64,000 bases of DNA from Pseudomonas farris (lineage in GTDB: Bacteria > Pseudomonadota > Gammaproteobacteria > Pseudomonadales > Pseudomonadaceae), in assembly GCF_019145235.1 (NCBI RefSeq), contig NZ_JAHSTV010000005.1:62001-126000 (forward strand), given 5' to 3'. The stretch's first letter is position 1. Each line of letters opens with the position of its first letter. Under the pieces are notes generated by a model that made no database searches, had not been told where the DNA came from, and worked only from the letters and a program-made list of their open reading frames with translations. The position numbers and the translations under genes were made by a program. Positions 37,066-46,777 of the stretch are shown here, piece by piece.

Positions 37066-37156
37066 GGTTCAAACCTTTCAAAAACAGTGCAGACAGCCGC
37101 CGACGGAGTATCACTCCATCGCCCTGGCCATCGCCAAAATCATTCCAGTATTTCAT

Positions 37157-37178
37157 ACAGGCTCTGAACAGAGCCTGT
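37157..37178. terminator. Perfect inverted repeat between ycgL and the dehydrogenase gene
   Basis: ACAGGCTCTGAACAGAGCCT plus GT: a ten-base perfect stem. It lies 8 bases past the ycgL stop on the minus strand. No T-run follows, so terminator function is uncertain. Confidence 0.45.
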
Positions 37179-37185
37179 CTGCCGA

Positions 37186-37479
37186 TTACATCGGGTCGTT
37201 GCGTCGCAGCAATTCTTCCGGCAGATGCTCGATGTATTCGTCTTCGGCCGGCGGCATTTGCAGGTGGTAACCCTGCTTCTCGAGGTTTTCCAGCACCACA
37301 GTGATGTCTTCGCGTGACAACTTGCGCTCGGGTGTCAGCACCAGATCGAAAGCGTGATGCGGTTTGCCGAAGGCCGCCATCAGACTTTCCGGAACGCGCT
37401 CCAGTGCATCGCTTTTGAGCACATAGAGGTACATCTCGTTTTTCTTCAGGCTTCGATAGATGGAGCAAATACGTTTCAA
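37186..37479 (-). CDS. ycgL: YcgL domain protein
   Basis: 97 residues, starting [20 protein letters not shown], the standard start of the YcgL family, and continuing with [13 protein letters not shown] and LPEELLRR. A compact alpha/beta protein with no proven function. Its ATG overlaps the rnd stop by four bases, so it is translated with RNase D, as in other Pseudomonas. Confidence 0.93.
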   Translation of the reverse strand: MKRICSIYRSLKKNEMYLYVLKSDALERVPESLMAAFGKPHHAFDLVLTPERKLSREDITVVLENLEKQGYHLQMPPAEDEYIEHLPEELLRRNDPM

Positions 37480-38609
37480 GGCTGTTCTCCGGCGGTGGCC
37501 AGGCTGTCGAGCAGCGCCTGGCCCATCAATTCGCGGCGCCAGCCACGCAGCGAATCAGGCAATTGGTAAGGACCATTGGGGAAGCCGCTTTTAAGCAGCG
37601 CTTCCAGGGTTTTCTTGCGCAGCATCAGTTCTGGGGCGATGTTCAGGCGCTCGGCTTCGGCCTGTCCGATGGCGCGCAGCTGTTTGACCAGCGCGGCGGC
37701 GTCCACCGGCAACGGCTCCGGCACTGCAGGCGGCCATTGATCAGGCGACACACTGCCAGAGCGCTTGATCAGATCAAGCAGAAATTCGCCATCCTGACGC
37801 ACGGTACGCGGGTGCATGTCTTCGATTTTCGCCAGCGCGCCAAGGTTGTCCGGTTGCGTGCGAGCCAACGGCCACAGGGAATGTTCACGGACGATGCGGT
37901 TGCGCGGCAGATCACGGGCACGGGCCTGCGTCTCACGCCAGGCGCAAAGTTCACGCAACACGGCGAGTTGGGCGCGGGACAGTTTCCAGGCCAGTTTGGC
38001 GTCGCGATAGACCTCATACGGGTCGACCTCGCGACGCAGATTGGCCACCAGCTCGGCACCGTCTTCCAGGACCCAGGCGTATTTTTCGTCAGAAAGCTTC
38101 GGACGCAGCTGTACGAAAACTTCCGCCAGGTGCAAGGCATCTTCGGCAGCGTAGCTGATCTGGGTGTCGGACAGTGGACGTTGCAGCCAGTCGGAACGGG
38201 TTTCGCTTTTGGGCAGGTCAATGCCGAGCACTTCCTGCACCAGCCGCGAATAGCCCATGGAAAAACCCAGGTTCAGGTAAGCGGCGGCCAGTTGGGTGTC
38301 GAACAGCGGTGCCGGCAGACTGCCGGTCAGGCGCAGCAGGACTTCGAGGTCTTCGCTGCACGCATGCACGACTTTGACCACGGCCGGGTTTTCCAGCAAT
38401 GCGGCCAACGGCTGCCAATTGTCGATGGTCAGCGGATCAATCAGGTAAGCGCGTACGCCATCGCCGATCTGCAGCAGGCCTGCGATCGGGTAAAAGGTGT
38501 CGACCCGCATGAATTCGGTGTCGAGGGCAACGAATGGCAGCTGCTGCCACTCGGCGCAAAACTGACCGAGGCTATCGTTGTCGCGAATCCAGTGAATATC
38601 GATGGCCAC
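37476..38609 (-). CDS. rnd: Ribonuclease D
   Basis: 377 residues from GTG 38609 (AAGGGAG site upstream); reading further back adds residues with no family match. DEDDy exonuclease residues are D30 and E32 (VALDTEFM), D87 ([10 protein letters not shown]), and D157 with Y153 (SYAAEDALH). An HRDC domain follows ([21 protein letters not shown]). The enzyme trims 3' ends of tRNA precursors and other small RNAs. Operon with ycgL. Confidence 0.95.
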   Translation of the reverse strand: MAIDIHWIRDNDSLGQFCAEWQQLPFVALDTEFMRVDTFYPIAGLLQIGDGVRAYLIDPLTIDNWQPLAALLENPAVVKVVHACSEDLEVLLRLTGSLPAPLFDTQLAAAYLNLGFSMGYSRLVQEVLGIDLPKSETRSDWLQRPLSDTQISYAAEDALHLAEVFVQLRPKLSDEKYAWVLEDGAELVANLRREVDPYEVYRDAKLAWKLSRAQLAVLRELCAWRETQARARDLPRNRIVREHSLWPLARTQPDNLGALAKIEDMHPRTVRQDGEFLLDLIKRSGSVSPDQWPPAVPEPLPVDAAALVKQLRAIGQAEAERLNIAPELMLRKKTLEALLKSGFPNGPYQLPDSLRGWRRELMGQALLDSLATAGEQP

Positions 38610-38733
38610 ACGGCTCTCCCTTGAAGAATGGCGCGCAGTATATATCGCCCCCGGCGATTTCCGCGCATCCACTGAACAAGAGCTTTAGCGAAAATACCTA
38701 CTGGACCGCAAGAATAGTCTGACAGAACGCCCC

Positions 38734-39396
38734 CTAGCCGCCCTTACGCAGCACGTAGACCCGCATCCGCGCACACCCCGGCAGGAAGTCCTGATGGCTG
38801 AGCAAGTGGAAACCCGCTTGCCTGAACTCGGCCTCAAGCTCGGCCTTGCTCGCCTGTGGCTGGGACTGTGCGCCTTCCACACCGGATCGGCGCAGCTTGA
38901 AATGCGCATCAGCCCGCACTGCAACGATCACCGTGTCGCGACTGACCCGATGGAACTCGCCCAGCATGGCCAACCGATGCTCAGGACTGGCGATGTGTTG
39001 AAACAGTTGCATGCAAAAAATGCAATCAACCGCGTTCGCCGACAAACCGATGGTGAAGGCTGAACTCTGAAAGGTCTTGATCCGCTCCAGCAGGTGTTGC
39101 GGATGGTGGGTGCGGGCATGATCGAGCATGTCCTGAGACGGATCGGTCGCAAGAATCACCCGATTCGCATGCTCGGCCAGTATCGACCAGAAGCGCCCGA
39201 CACCGCAGGCCACATCAAGAATCAATCCCGGTTCGCCAGCGACTTGAAGCGCGTTACGCACCAGTTGCTCGTCGCGCCAGAACGTCAAACGCCCCGCCAG
39301 GCCACGCGGCCGCGACTGCAGGCAGACGCGTGCGTGTTCCTGATCGTAGCGCCGGGCGAACTCGAGTTCGATGGCGGATGGGGGCAGCGCGGACAT
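38734..39396 (-). CDS. Class I SAM-dependent methyltransferase
   Basis: 220 residues from ATG 39396; a TTG two codons upstream is an alternative because AAGAG sits closer to it. Motif I LILDVACGVGRFW, the acidic post-I residue in VILATDPSQDML, and the IFCMQLFQHIASPEHR region match UbiE/Type-11 methyltransferases. The N-terminus (EFARRYDQEHARVCLQSRPRG) resembles lipid- or kinase-linked methyltransferases near LPS genes. Substrate unknown. The EptA-type gene lies 70 bases upstream on the same strand. Confidence 0.82.
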   Translation of the reverse strand: MSALPPSAIELEFARRYDQEHARVCLQSRPRGLAGRLTFWRDEQLVRNALQVAGEPGLILDVACGVGRFWSILAEHANRVILATDPSQDMLDHARTHHPQHLLERIKTFQSSAFTIGLSANAVDCIFCMQLFQHIASPEHRLAMLGEFHRVSRDTVIVAVRADAHFKLRRSGVEGAQSQPQASKAELEAEFRQAGFHLLSHQDFLPGCARMRVYVLRKGG

Positions 39397-39469
39397 GTGC
39401 AATGGCTCTTATTGGAATATCGACTGACGGCAGGTTAACCACTGGCGCGTGAAAAAAAGGTCGACGGGC

Positions 39470-41119
39470 TCATTTTTTGGCCAGCACACCGTCAATCACC
39501 GCACCGCGGCAGCCGGCAAACATGTCCAGCCCCGGGTCGTAGACCTTGCTGTTGACCTCCAGCAGGCCAAGCATCGAATGGAACAGGTTGTCCTGGCTCA
39601 AGGGCTTTTCGCGACTCAGTTGCAGGCAATGAGTGTCCACCGAGAACGATTTTTGATAGCTGTCGGAGAACCACGCCAGCATCGCTACATGCTTCTGTTG
39701 TTCCGGCGCCAGCATGTAAGGCGTGCCATGAAGGAACAGGTTGTATTCGCCCAGCGATTCGCCGTGATCCGACAGATAAAGCATCGCGGTATCAACTTTG
39801 TCCTGATTGCTGCGCAACAGGTCGATCAGGGTCGACAGCACATGGTCGGTGTACACCAATGTGTTGTCGTAGCCATTGACGATACTTTCGCGGCTGCAAT
39901 TGTTCAGTGCATTGCTTTCACACACCGGGGTGAAGTGTTCGTACTCTTTCGGGTAGCGCTTGAAATATTCCGGACCGTGACTGCCCATTTGGTGCAGTAC
40001 CAACACGGTGTCTTTATCCAGCGTGTCGATAAAGTGCTGCAAACCTTGCAGGAGAATTTCATCGCGGCACTCGCTATTGGCACACAACGCCGGGTCTTTC
40101 AGATTACTCACGTCGTCGACAGTGACCCGATCGCAGGTGCCTTTGCAGCCCGACTGATTATCCCGCCAGATCACCTCGAGGCCGGCGTGTTTGAGCACGT
40201 CCAGCAGACCTTCCTCGTTCTTTGCCTTGCTGGCGTTGTAATCCTTGCGGCCCATGTTGGAGAACATGCAAGGCACCGACACGGCCGTTTCCGTGCCGCA
40301 AGAATGCACATCGGTAAAGGCAATCAGGCCGGTTTCCTTATCCAGTTGGGGAGTGGTGTCGCGGTCATAACCCAGGATGCCGAAGTTCTCGGCCCGGGCA
40401 CTTTCGCCCACCACCAGTACCGTCAGGGATTTACGGCCGTGGGTCTGCCAGACCGGGTTTTTCTTGGCATCTTCACCGAGTTTGACAAAGGGTTGCCGGG
40501 CAGAAACGACTTGCTCGCGCAAATAGCCGAGCGAGGCGCCGATGTAGTTGCTTGGCACCACCATCAGGCGCAATTCATGGTGATTGCGAAACAACGACGA
40601 CAAGCCTTGATAGTTGACCAAGGCGACACCGCCGATCACCGTAATCGATGCGACAGTTACCAGCACTTTGCTTAATAACTCACGGTGCCAACGACGATAA
40701 TTAACCGGCGCCTTCCACAACAGCCACGACGGTAAAATTCCGAGAAATACAATATAAATAAACAACTTCACGGACAGTAAATCGCGCACTTCTGTGGCAT
40801 TGGTTTCTGCGAAGTTACGAAACATACCGGCGTCGATCAACACACCGTATTGGCTCATGAAATAGGCCACGCCGGCACTGACCAAAAAGATCAGCGTCAA
40901 CACGGGTTTCATCACAGGCCGGAATGCCAGCAAGGTCAGCACAATGTTGAAGACCGCCAGGATCATCGCCCCGAACGCGACGCGCATGGCGATGCCTTGA
41001 CCGTCTGCAGCGGTGATAACGAACAGGTGTTGCCAGAGCACTGAATTGAACCCTGCCAATAAAAAGGCGCTGGCAATCAACGTCACCCACTCGGGGCGCA
41101 CGGCTTTGAACTTCAACAT
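39470..41119 (-). CDS. eptA: Phosphoethanolamine transferase (EptA/MCR-like family)
   Basis: 549 residues from ATG 41119. Five N-terminal membrane helices are followed by a periplasmic alkaline-phosphatase-like domain. The metal Glu is E239 (GESARAENF), the acceptor Thr of the covalent intermediate is probably T278 in SCGTETAVSVPCMF, and YLSDHGESLGEYNLFLHGTP supplies further zinc ligands. Paired cysteines typical of the group are present. The enzyme transfers phosphoethanolamine from phosphatidylethanolamine to lipid A, lowering its negative charge and reducing binding of cationic peptides such as polymyxin. No two-component system is adjacent. Confidence 0.92.
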   Translation of the reverse strand: MLKFKAVRPEWVTLIASAFLLAGFNSVLWQHLFVITAADGQGIAMRVAFGAMILAVFNIVLTLLAFRPVMKPVLTLIFLVSAGVAYFMSQYGVLIDAGMFRNFAETNATEVRDLLSVKLFIYIVFLGILPSWLLWKAPVNYRRWHRELLSKVLVTVASITVIGGVALVNYQGLSSLFRNHHELRLMVVPSNYIGASLGYLREQVVSARQPFVKLGEDAKKNPVWQTHGRKSLTVLVVGESARAENFGILGYDRDTTPQLDKETGLIAFTDVHSCGTETAVSVPCMFSNMGRKDYNASKAKNEEGLLDVLKHAGLEVIWRDNQSGCKGTCDRVTVDDVSNLKDPALCANSECRDEILLQGLQHFIDTLDKDTVLVLHQMGSHGPEYFKRYPKEYEHFTPVCESNALNNCSRESIVNGYDNTLVYTDHVLSTLIDLLRSNQDKVDTAMLYLSDHGESLGEYNLFLHGTPYMLAPEQQKHVAMLAWFSDSYQKSFSVDTHCLQLSREKPLSQDNLFHSMLGLLEVNSKVYDPGLDMFAGCRGAVIDGVLAKK

Positions 41120-41287
41120 GATGAACGGCTGTTCCTGAAAAGAAGTGCCCGCGGTTAATGTGAAAATTTCATTTACCGCGACAACACAAATCTTAAGCAG
41201 CCAACCATCAATTTTTTGTGAAAAATAAGCCAACGATTAGTTGGCTCGTAACAATCAGGCCCAAACTTCCAACAGTGGGAACTCGTT

Positions 41288-42670
41288 TCAAGCCTGATGC
41301 AGGTACCAGCGCCAGTCCTGCTCACCGACTTCTCCCATGAACTGTCGGTATTCGGCGCGTTTCACCGCCAGATACACGCCAAGAAACTCACTGCCAAAGG
41401 CCTCCCGCGCCCAGCTCGAAGCCTCCAGCGCTCGCAATGTGGTCAACCAGTCGGTGGGCAGCAATTCCGTAGCCTGGGCGTACCCATTGCCCTCCACGGG
41501 TGCTCCAGGGTCAAGCTGCTCGCGGATGCCGCGATGAATCCCGGCCAGGATCGCCGCAGCCGCCAGGTACGGGTTGGCATCGGCACCACAGATGCGGTGC
41601 TCGATATGCCGAGAGAATGCCGGCCCGCCGGGCACCCGCAAACTCACGGTGCGGTTGTCCACGCCCCAGGTGGCCGCCAGTGGTGCGTAGCTGTTGGTCT
41701 GGAAACGACGATACGAGTTGGCGTTCGGACAGAACAGCAGCAATGAATCGAGCAACGTGCTGAGCATTCCGCCGACCGCTTGCTTAAGCAGCGGCGTGCC
41801 GTCCGGGGCTTCGCTGGCGAACAGGTTATTGCCCTCCTTGTCCGCCAGGCTGACGTGCATGTGCATGCCGGTGCCGGCCAGATCATCAAACGGTTTGGCC
41901 ATGAAACAGGCCGCCATCCCATGCTTGTGGGCCACGCCCTTGACCAGCCGTTTATAGCGCACCGCTTCATCCATCGCCTGCAAAGCATCGGTGCGGTGTT
42001 CGAGGGTGATTTCCACTTGCCCCGGCGCATATTCGGAGATTGCTGTGCGCGCCGGAATGCCCTGCAGCTTGCAGGCGCTGTAGAGGTCGGCCAGAAACGG
42101 CTCGATTTGCTCCAGCTCACGTAAGCCATAGACCTGCGTGGAGCGTGGCCGCCCGCCATCGACATCCCGCGCTGGCTGCGGCCGACCGTTACTGTCGCGC
42201 TGCTGATCCAGCAAATAGAACTCCAGCTCCGCCGCCATCACCGGGTAATAACCGTCGGCCTGCAAGCCTTCGATGACCTTGGCCAGCAGGTGCCGTGGGT
42301 CGGCGATGGTCGCGGGCATGCCCTCTTTTGGATGCATGCTGACCTGCACCGCCGCCGTGGGAATCAAGCGCCACGGCATGCGCTGCAAACTGCCGCTGAT
42401 CGGGTAGGCCCGGCAATCGATATCACCGACGTCCCAGACCAGCCCGGAATTTTCTACGTCATCGCCATTGATGGTCAGGCCCAGAATGGTACTCGGCAGC
42501 GGCCGCCCGCTTTCGTACACCGCCAGCAGTTCATCGCGATGCAGCAACTTGCCCCGTGGCACACCGTTGTTGTCGAGGATGAACAGCTCGAACATCTCGA
42601 TATCCGGATGGTGTTCCAGGAAGGACAGGGCTTCTTCTTTCGTGGCGAAGGATGTCGTGGCACAGCTCAT
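41288..42670 (-). CDS. Glutamine synthetase family protein, gamma-glutamylpolyamine synthetase-like
   Basis: 460 residues. The fold and motifs of glutamine synthetase are present: MAAELEFYLLD, EYAPGQVEITLEH, GTGMHMHVSL, NSYRRFQTNSYAP and RIEHRICGADANPY-like residues. The N-terminus (FLEHHPDIEMFELFILDNNGVPRGK) is that of PuuA/PauA-type enzymes, which join glutamate to putrescine or other polyamines at the start of their breakdown. No other puu-type genes are adjacent in the window, so the exact amine is unknown. Confidence 0.85.
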   Translation of the reverse strand: MSCATTSFATKEEALSFLEHHPDIEMFELFILDNNGVPRGKLLHRDELLAVYESGRPLPSTILGLTINGDDVENSGLVWDVGDIDCRAYPISGSLQRMPWRLIPTAAVQVSMHPKEGMPATIADPRHLLAKVIEGLQADGYYPVMAAELEFYLLDQQRDSNGRPQPARDVDGGRPRSTQVYGLRELEQIEPFLADLYSACKLQGIPARTAISEYAPGQVEITLEHRTDALQAMDEAVRYKRLVKGVAHKHGMAACFMAKPFDDLAGTGMHMHVSLADKEGNNLFASEAPDGTPLLKQAVGGMLSTLLDSLLLFCPNANSYRRFQTNSYAPLAATWGVDNRTVSLRVPGGPAFSRHIEHRICGADANPYLAAAAILAGIHRGIREQLDPGAPVEGNGYAQATELLPTDWLTTLRALEASSWAREAFGSEFLGVYLAVKRAEYRQFMGEVGEQDWRWYLHQA

Positions 42671-43144
42671 GGGAATTCTCGTCTATCCGCGTCAGGCAAA
42701 CGCACAGGCGCCGCCGGTTTGATCCCGGCGCACAGCGCGGGACCTGTCAGAACAATCAACGGGACATGCAGGAATCCGGCGGGCGTGCGTGGCGGCAATG
42801 CCACAGTGCCCAGAAAGCCAGTTCAGAAGGGAGTGCAGACAGGCTTGGCGCGCTGGCAGGCCTGTATAGACGACGTGGTTGAAGGCTTGAAGTGGCACCA
42901 GACGCCTCGTGTTTGATGCCGATCAGCCAGACGTCCATGGAAAAGACCGCAGTAAACAGATGCAAAGCAGCGTCACACGGGCAGATAAGCCGTTAAATCC
43001 AGACTTGATGAACCTTGGTTGCAGATCGGCTAAACATTCCTCCCGGTAACCAACCTAATTTCTCGATAGTGCCAGTGACTTTTCAGTTTGCCCCTGCAGG
43101 CTTGGAGCGGCCTAATCACAACCTTGTATATTTGGGGTTCCGTT
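42671..43144. other. Intergenic region between divergent genes, no supported gene
   Basis: 474 bases. Frames here lack coding character. It must contain the promoters of the glutamine-synthetase-like gene (minus) and the MFS gene (plus); I see no convincing operator palindrome. Confidence 0.4.
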
Positions 43145-44332
43145 ATGGAAAACGTTCGTACTACAAGCTCCTATGCCGGATGGCTGATGGTCAGCGTGGT
43201 ACTGGTGGCACTGAACCTGAGGCCTTCGATGGCCGCTGTCGGGCCGTTGTTGTCGGCCATTCGCGGGGATGTTCCATTAAGTTTCAGTACCGCCTCGCTG
43301 CTGACCATGCTGCCCGTCATGGCAATGGGGCTGGCGATGTTCCTGGGAATGCGCATCGCGCAACGGGTTGGTGAACACCGCACCATCATCCTGTCCTTGT
43401 TGATCATCGGTGTGGCCACGGTCTCGCGGCTGTACCTGGACAGCAGCCTTGAGTTGATCCTGAGCGCGGTATTGGCCGGGCTGGGGATCGCCCTTATTCA
43501 GGCAGTGATGCCGGCACTGATCAAGTCACGCTTCAGCGACAACGTTTCGCTGTTTATGGGTTTGTATGTCACCTCGATCATGGGCGGAGCGGCGATTGCG
43601 GCATCGTTCTCGCCTTTCGTCCTCGCGCAAACCGGTAGTTGGCGGATGGGCCTGGCAATCTGGGCGCTGCTCACGCTGGTTGCCTTGGTCTTCTGGCTTG
43701 CCCAGCGCTCGGCAATCGCGCCATTGCCGGCGGCACCGATGGGGCGCCAGGAGTCCTTCGTCGGTAACTCACGGGCCTGGTTGCTGGCGATTTTCTTCGG
43801 CTTGGGCACGGCCTCCTACACCTGTGTGCTGGCCTGGCTAGCCCCGTATTACGTGGAAAAAGGCTGGAGCGAACAGAATGCCGGCTTACTGCTGGGGTTT
43901 CTCACGGCCATGGAAGTTGTGTCCGGGCTGATAACACCCGCGATTGCCAACCGCAGCCAGGACAAGCGTCTGGTACTGGTCGTTCTGCTGGCCTTGATCA
44001 TGGCCGGCTTCTGCGGCCTGATCCTCAGCCCGGAACGCTTTAGCCTGCTATGGCCGTGCCTGTTGGGCCTGGGCATTGGCGGTCTGTTCCCGATGAGCTT
44101 GATCGTGTCCCTTGATCACCTGGATAACCCGCGTCGTGCCGGCGGCCTGACGGCCTTTGTGCAAGGCATCGGTTACCTGATCGCGGGCCTCTCGCCGCTG
44201 ATTGCCGGGATGATTCGCGACCAATTGGGTAGCTTCGAATGGGCCTGGTGGTCACTCACAGCGGTGATGGCGGTGATGATTGTAATGGTGCTGCGCTTCA
44301 ACCCAAGGCAATACGCGCAGCATATCCAATAG
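43145..44332 (+). CDS. MFS transporter, CynX/NimT family
   Basis: 395 residues from ATG 43145 (the frame upstream to 43088 lacks membrane character). Twelve membrane segments. The N-terminus VVLVALNLRPSMAAVGPLL is the signature of the CynX/NimT (cyanate/nitroimidazole) MFS group; the middle loop and second half are typical. Substrate unknown. The DMT carrier follows 109 bases later in the same direction. Confidence 0.88.
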   Translation: MENVRTTSSYAGWLMVSVVLVALNLRPSMAAVGPLLSAIRGDVPLSFSTASLLTMLPVMAMGLAMFLGMRIAQRVGEHRTIILSLLIIGVATVSRLYLDSSLELILSAVLAGLGIALIQAVMPALIKSRFSDNVSLFMGLYVTSIMGGAAIAASFSPFVLAQTGSWRMGLAIWALLTLVALVFWLAQRSAIAPLPAAPMGRQESFVGNSRAWLLAIFFGLGTASYTCVLAWLAPYYVEKGWSEQNAGLLLGFLTAMEVVSGLITPAIANRSQDKRLVLVVLLALIMAGFCGLILSPERFSLLWPCLLGLGIGGLFPMSLIVSLDHLDNPRRAGGLTAFVQGIGYLIAGLSPLIAGMIRDQLGSFEWAWWSLTAVMAVMIVMVLRFNPRQYAQHIQ

Positions 44333-44441
44333 TCTTCGAAGGTCCTTTCAAGGCCCGCCTACAGATCCGATTTACCCTTAACTGGCTGGCATTACCGACT
44401 GCGCCCGCTAAATCTATTTTCAAACGCTGGGGAAGGAACTC

Positions 44442-45353
44442 ATGAAACAAGTCGGTTTTGCAGAAGCTCACTGGGGCATGCTGATCTGGGCGATGTTGAT
44501 CGCATCGTCTTTCTTTGCGGCGGCAGAAGTCAGCCAATCGATAGATCCAATCCTGTTGACCGGGCTGCGCTTGTTGTTGTCAGCCTTGATGTTCTTGCCG
44601 CTGCTGTTATTGAAAAACACTTCACCGATCTCGGCCAAAGGCCTGCTGGCCCATGCGGTTCTTGGGCTGCTGCTGGCGACGTATTTTGGTTCGCTGTTTG
44701 AAGCACTGCGCTACACCACGGCGGTCAATACCGCGACGCTGTACACGCTGGTGCCGCTGATGACGTTATTCTTTGAGGTATTCCTGCTACCGAGTACGAG
44801 TCTGAAGACCCGATTGTTGCCGATGTCGATTGCGGCAATCGGCGCCCTGCTGCTGACGCTCAAAGGGGCGGCTCCGGGCGAACTGCCCGCGTTGTACCCG
44901 GTACTGGTCTTCGGCGTCGGCTGTCTGGCGATGGCGCTCTATTCGCCACTGAGCCAGCGATTCAAGGCCAAGAGTTTGAAGGGGCGCGACCCGGTGGCGA
45001 TGACCTTCTGGAACATGCTTTTCGGTTCGCTGTTTCTGTTTGTGTTCTGTCTGTTTAGCGGCGGTTGGCGCAGCGGCGCGCAGTTGTCGTCGAGCGATAT
45101 GTTCTGGCTGGTGTACCTGGCGCTGTTTGGCACCCTGGCGACATTCTGGCTGCTGCATCGGGCAATCGGGGTGATTTCACCGTCAACGGTGGTTTCCTAC
45201 GTCTACCTGAACACCCTGTTTGTCACATTGTTTCACTGGTTCTGGCTCAGACAGCAACCGGTATTGATAGATGTCACCGGTGCGGTGCTGGTGGGTGTCG
45301 GCATGCTGGCAATGGTGATCACCAGCCGTCACGCCAAAACCGTTACGGCTTGA
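44442..45353 (+). CDS. EamA/DMT-family transporter
   Basis: 303 residues from ATG 44442 with a GGGGAAGGAA site. About ten membrane helices in two halves; YTLVPLMTLFFEVFLLP closes the first repeat and STVVSYVYLNTLFVTLFHWF the second. It ends six bases from the convergent amidase gene of the biosynthetic operon. It could be the exporter for that pathway, but orientation and lack of co-transcription leave this open. Confidence 0.87.
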   Translation: MKQVGFAEAHWGMLIWAMLIASSFFAAAEVSQSIDPILLTGLRLLLSALMFLPLLLLKNTSPISAKGLLAHAVLGLLLATYFGSLFEALRYTTAVNTATLYTLVPLMTLFFEVFLLPSTSLKTRLLPMSIAAIGALLLTLKGAAPGELPALYPVLVFGVGCLAMALYSPLSQRFKAKSLKGRDPVAMTFWNMLFGSLFLFVFCLFSGGWRSGAQLSSSDMFWLVYLALFGTLATFWLLHRAIGVISPSTVVSYVYLNTLFVTLFHWFWLRQQPVLIDVTGAVLVGVGMLAMVITSRHAKTVTA

Positions 45354-45359
45354 GTTCCT

Positions 45360-46775
45360 TCAGAGAGTGACTGCGTCCAACGGGGCCACCGGACTCCAGC
45401 GCTCCAGTTCGCGCTCAAGGAAATTGGCCACGGCCAGCAGCCGCTCTTCCTGCCAGTGCGGGCCGACTATCTGGATGCCGATCGGCATCCCGTTGGCCGG
45501 ATCATGCCCGGCGCGAATGACCACCGCCGGTGAACCGGAGAGGCTGAACGGAAACACAAAGGCATAGCGATCACGATCCTGCAAAGACTCGCCATGAGCG
45601 AACGCCACGTCCGGGAACACCGGACAAATGAACAGATCGTGCTGATTGAAGAACTTCGCCAAGTGATAGCGAAACGTATCGATCAGAATCCAGTCGCGCT
45701 TCATTTCATCCACGCTCAACTCGACCTCTTCGCTCAAGCGAATCAACCCTATGGTGGCGGGCGTATAGGTCTGTTTGTCCATGGACTGGAACAAACGCTT
45801 CCAGCCACGCCCGGCATCCCCACCCGTGATGAAAACCCGCCAGAGCACATCGCAGGCCTCGTCGAGCATCTGCGGAGCCGTCGGTGTAACCTGCGCCACC
45901 ACACTGCTCAGGCAACTCTCGACCCGTTGCAGAACCTGCTTCACCGCCGGGCTCACCCGGGTTCTGGTGGATTCCCAGGACAGCGCGACACGCATTTGGT
46001 CCAGTGGCTTACTGTCAGCGAACGGCACATCGACGGTGTCCGGATCGTGACCGTCAGCGCCGCTGATCAGTTGCCCGAGTAACGCCAGATCGTCGACATA
46101 ACGCCCCATCACGCCAAACGCCGACGTCAGATGAAACAGCCCGGAGCGATCACAGGGAAACTGGCCGGTCAACGGCACACGCCCCTGGGTCAGTTTCATG
46201 CCGCAGATACCGTTGAAATGCGCCGGAATCCGCACACTGCCGCCAGCATCCGAGGCCAGCCCGGCCGGCGAGCAACCGGCCGCGATGGCTGCCGCTTCCC
46301 CGCCACTGCTGCCACCGGCGGAGCGCCACCCGTCATGGGGATTGAGCGTGCGGCCATACAGCAGATTGTCGGTTTCAAAGGCCATGCACAGCTCGGGAAC
46401 ATTGGTGATCCCAAGGATGATCGCCCCCGCCTGGCGAAGCCGGGCAACGACCGTGGCATCCTCCTGACTGGCCTCGCCCAGCAACTCCTTCAGGCCTCGC
46501 GACATTCGGAAGCCGCGCACATGGCAGACGTCCTTGATGGTCATGGGGATGCCGTGTAAAGGGCCACGAATCTTTCCGATGCGGGCCATCTCATCGGCCT
46601 CCCGGGCCTGTCGACGCAGTTCGTCGACAGACTCCAGTTGAATCAGGGCATTGATCTGCGGATTGCGTTCGGCGATACGCTGCAGGTAGAACTCCAGCAA
46701 GTTGACGCTGGTCAGCACACCACGGCGCAGCAGACCGGCCATTTCGCGCAGCGTCAGAGTATCGGGATTGAACAT
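45360..46775 (-). CDS. Amidase signature family hydrolase (last gene of the six-gene operon)
   Basis: 471 residues. The Ser-cisSer-Lys triad is complete: K81 (TIKDVC), Ser in GGSSGGEAAA at 156-157, and nucleophile S180 (SDAGGSVRIPA). Related enzymes hydrolyse aryl- or alkyl-amides; some run the reverse, making amides. It starts two bases after the aminotransferase stop, so it belongs to the operon. In context it could trim an acyl-amide intermediate, release a protected precursor, or degrade the product. Confidence 0.9.
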   Translation of the reverse strand: MFNPDTLTLREMAGLLRRGVLTSVNLLEFYLQRIAERNPQINALIQLESVDELRRQAREADEMARIGKIRGPLHGIPMTIKDVCHVRGFRMSRGLKELLGEASQEDATVVARLRQAGAIILGITNVPELCMAFETDNLLYGRTLNPHDGWRSAGGSSGGEAAAIAAGCSPAGLASDAGGSVRIPAHFNGICGMKLTQGRVPLTGQFPCDRSGLFHLTSAFGVMGRYVDDLALLGQLISGADGHDPDTVDVPFADSKPLDQMRVALSWESTRTRVSPAVKQVLQRVESCLSSVVAQVTPTAPQMLDEACDVLWRVFITGGDAGRGWKRLFQSMDKQTYTPATIGLIRLSEEVELSVDEMKRDWILIDTFRYHLAKFFNQHDLFICPVFPDVAFAHGESLQDRDRYAFVFPFSLSGSPAVVIRAGHDPANGMPIGIQIVGPHWQEERLLAVANFLERELERWSPVAPLDAVTL

Positions 46776-46777
46776 AC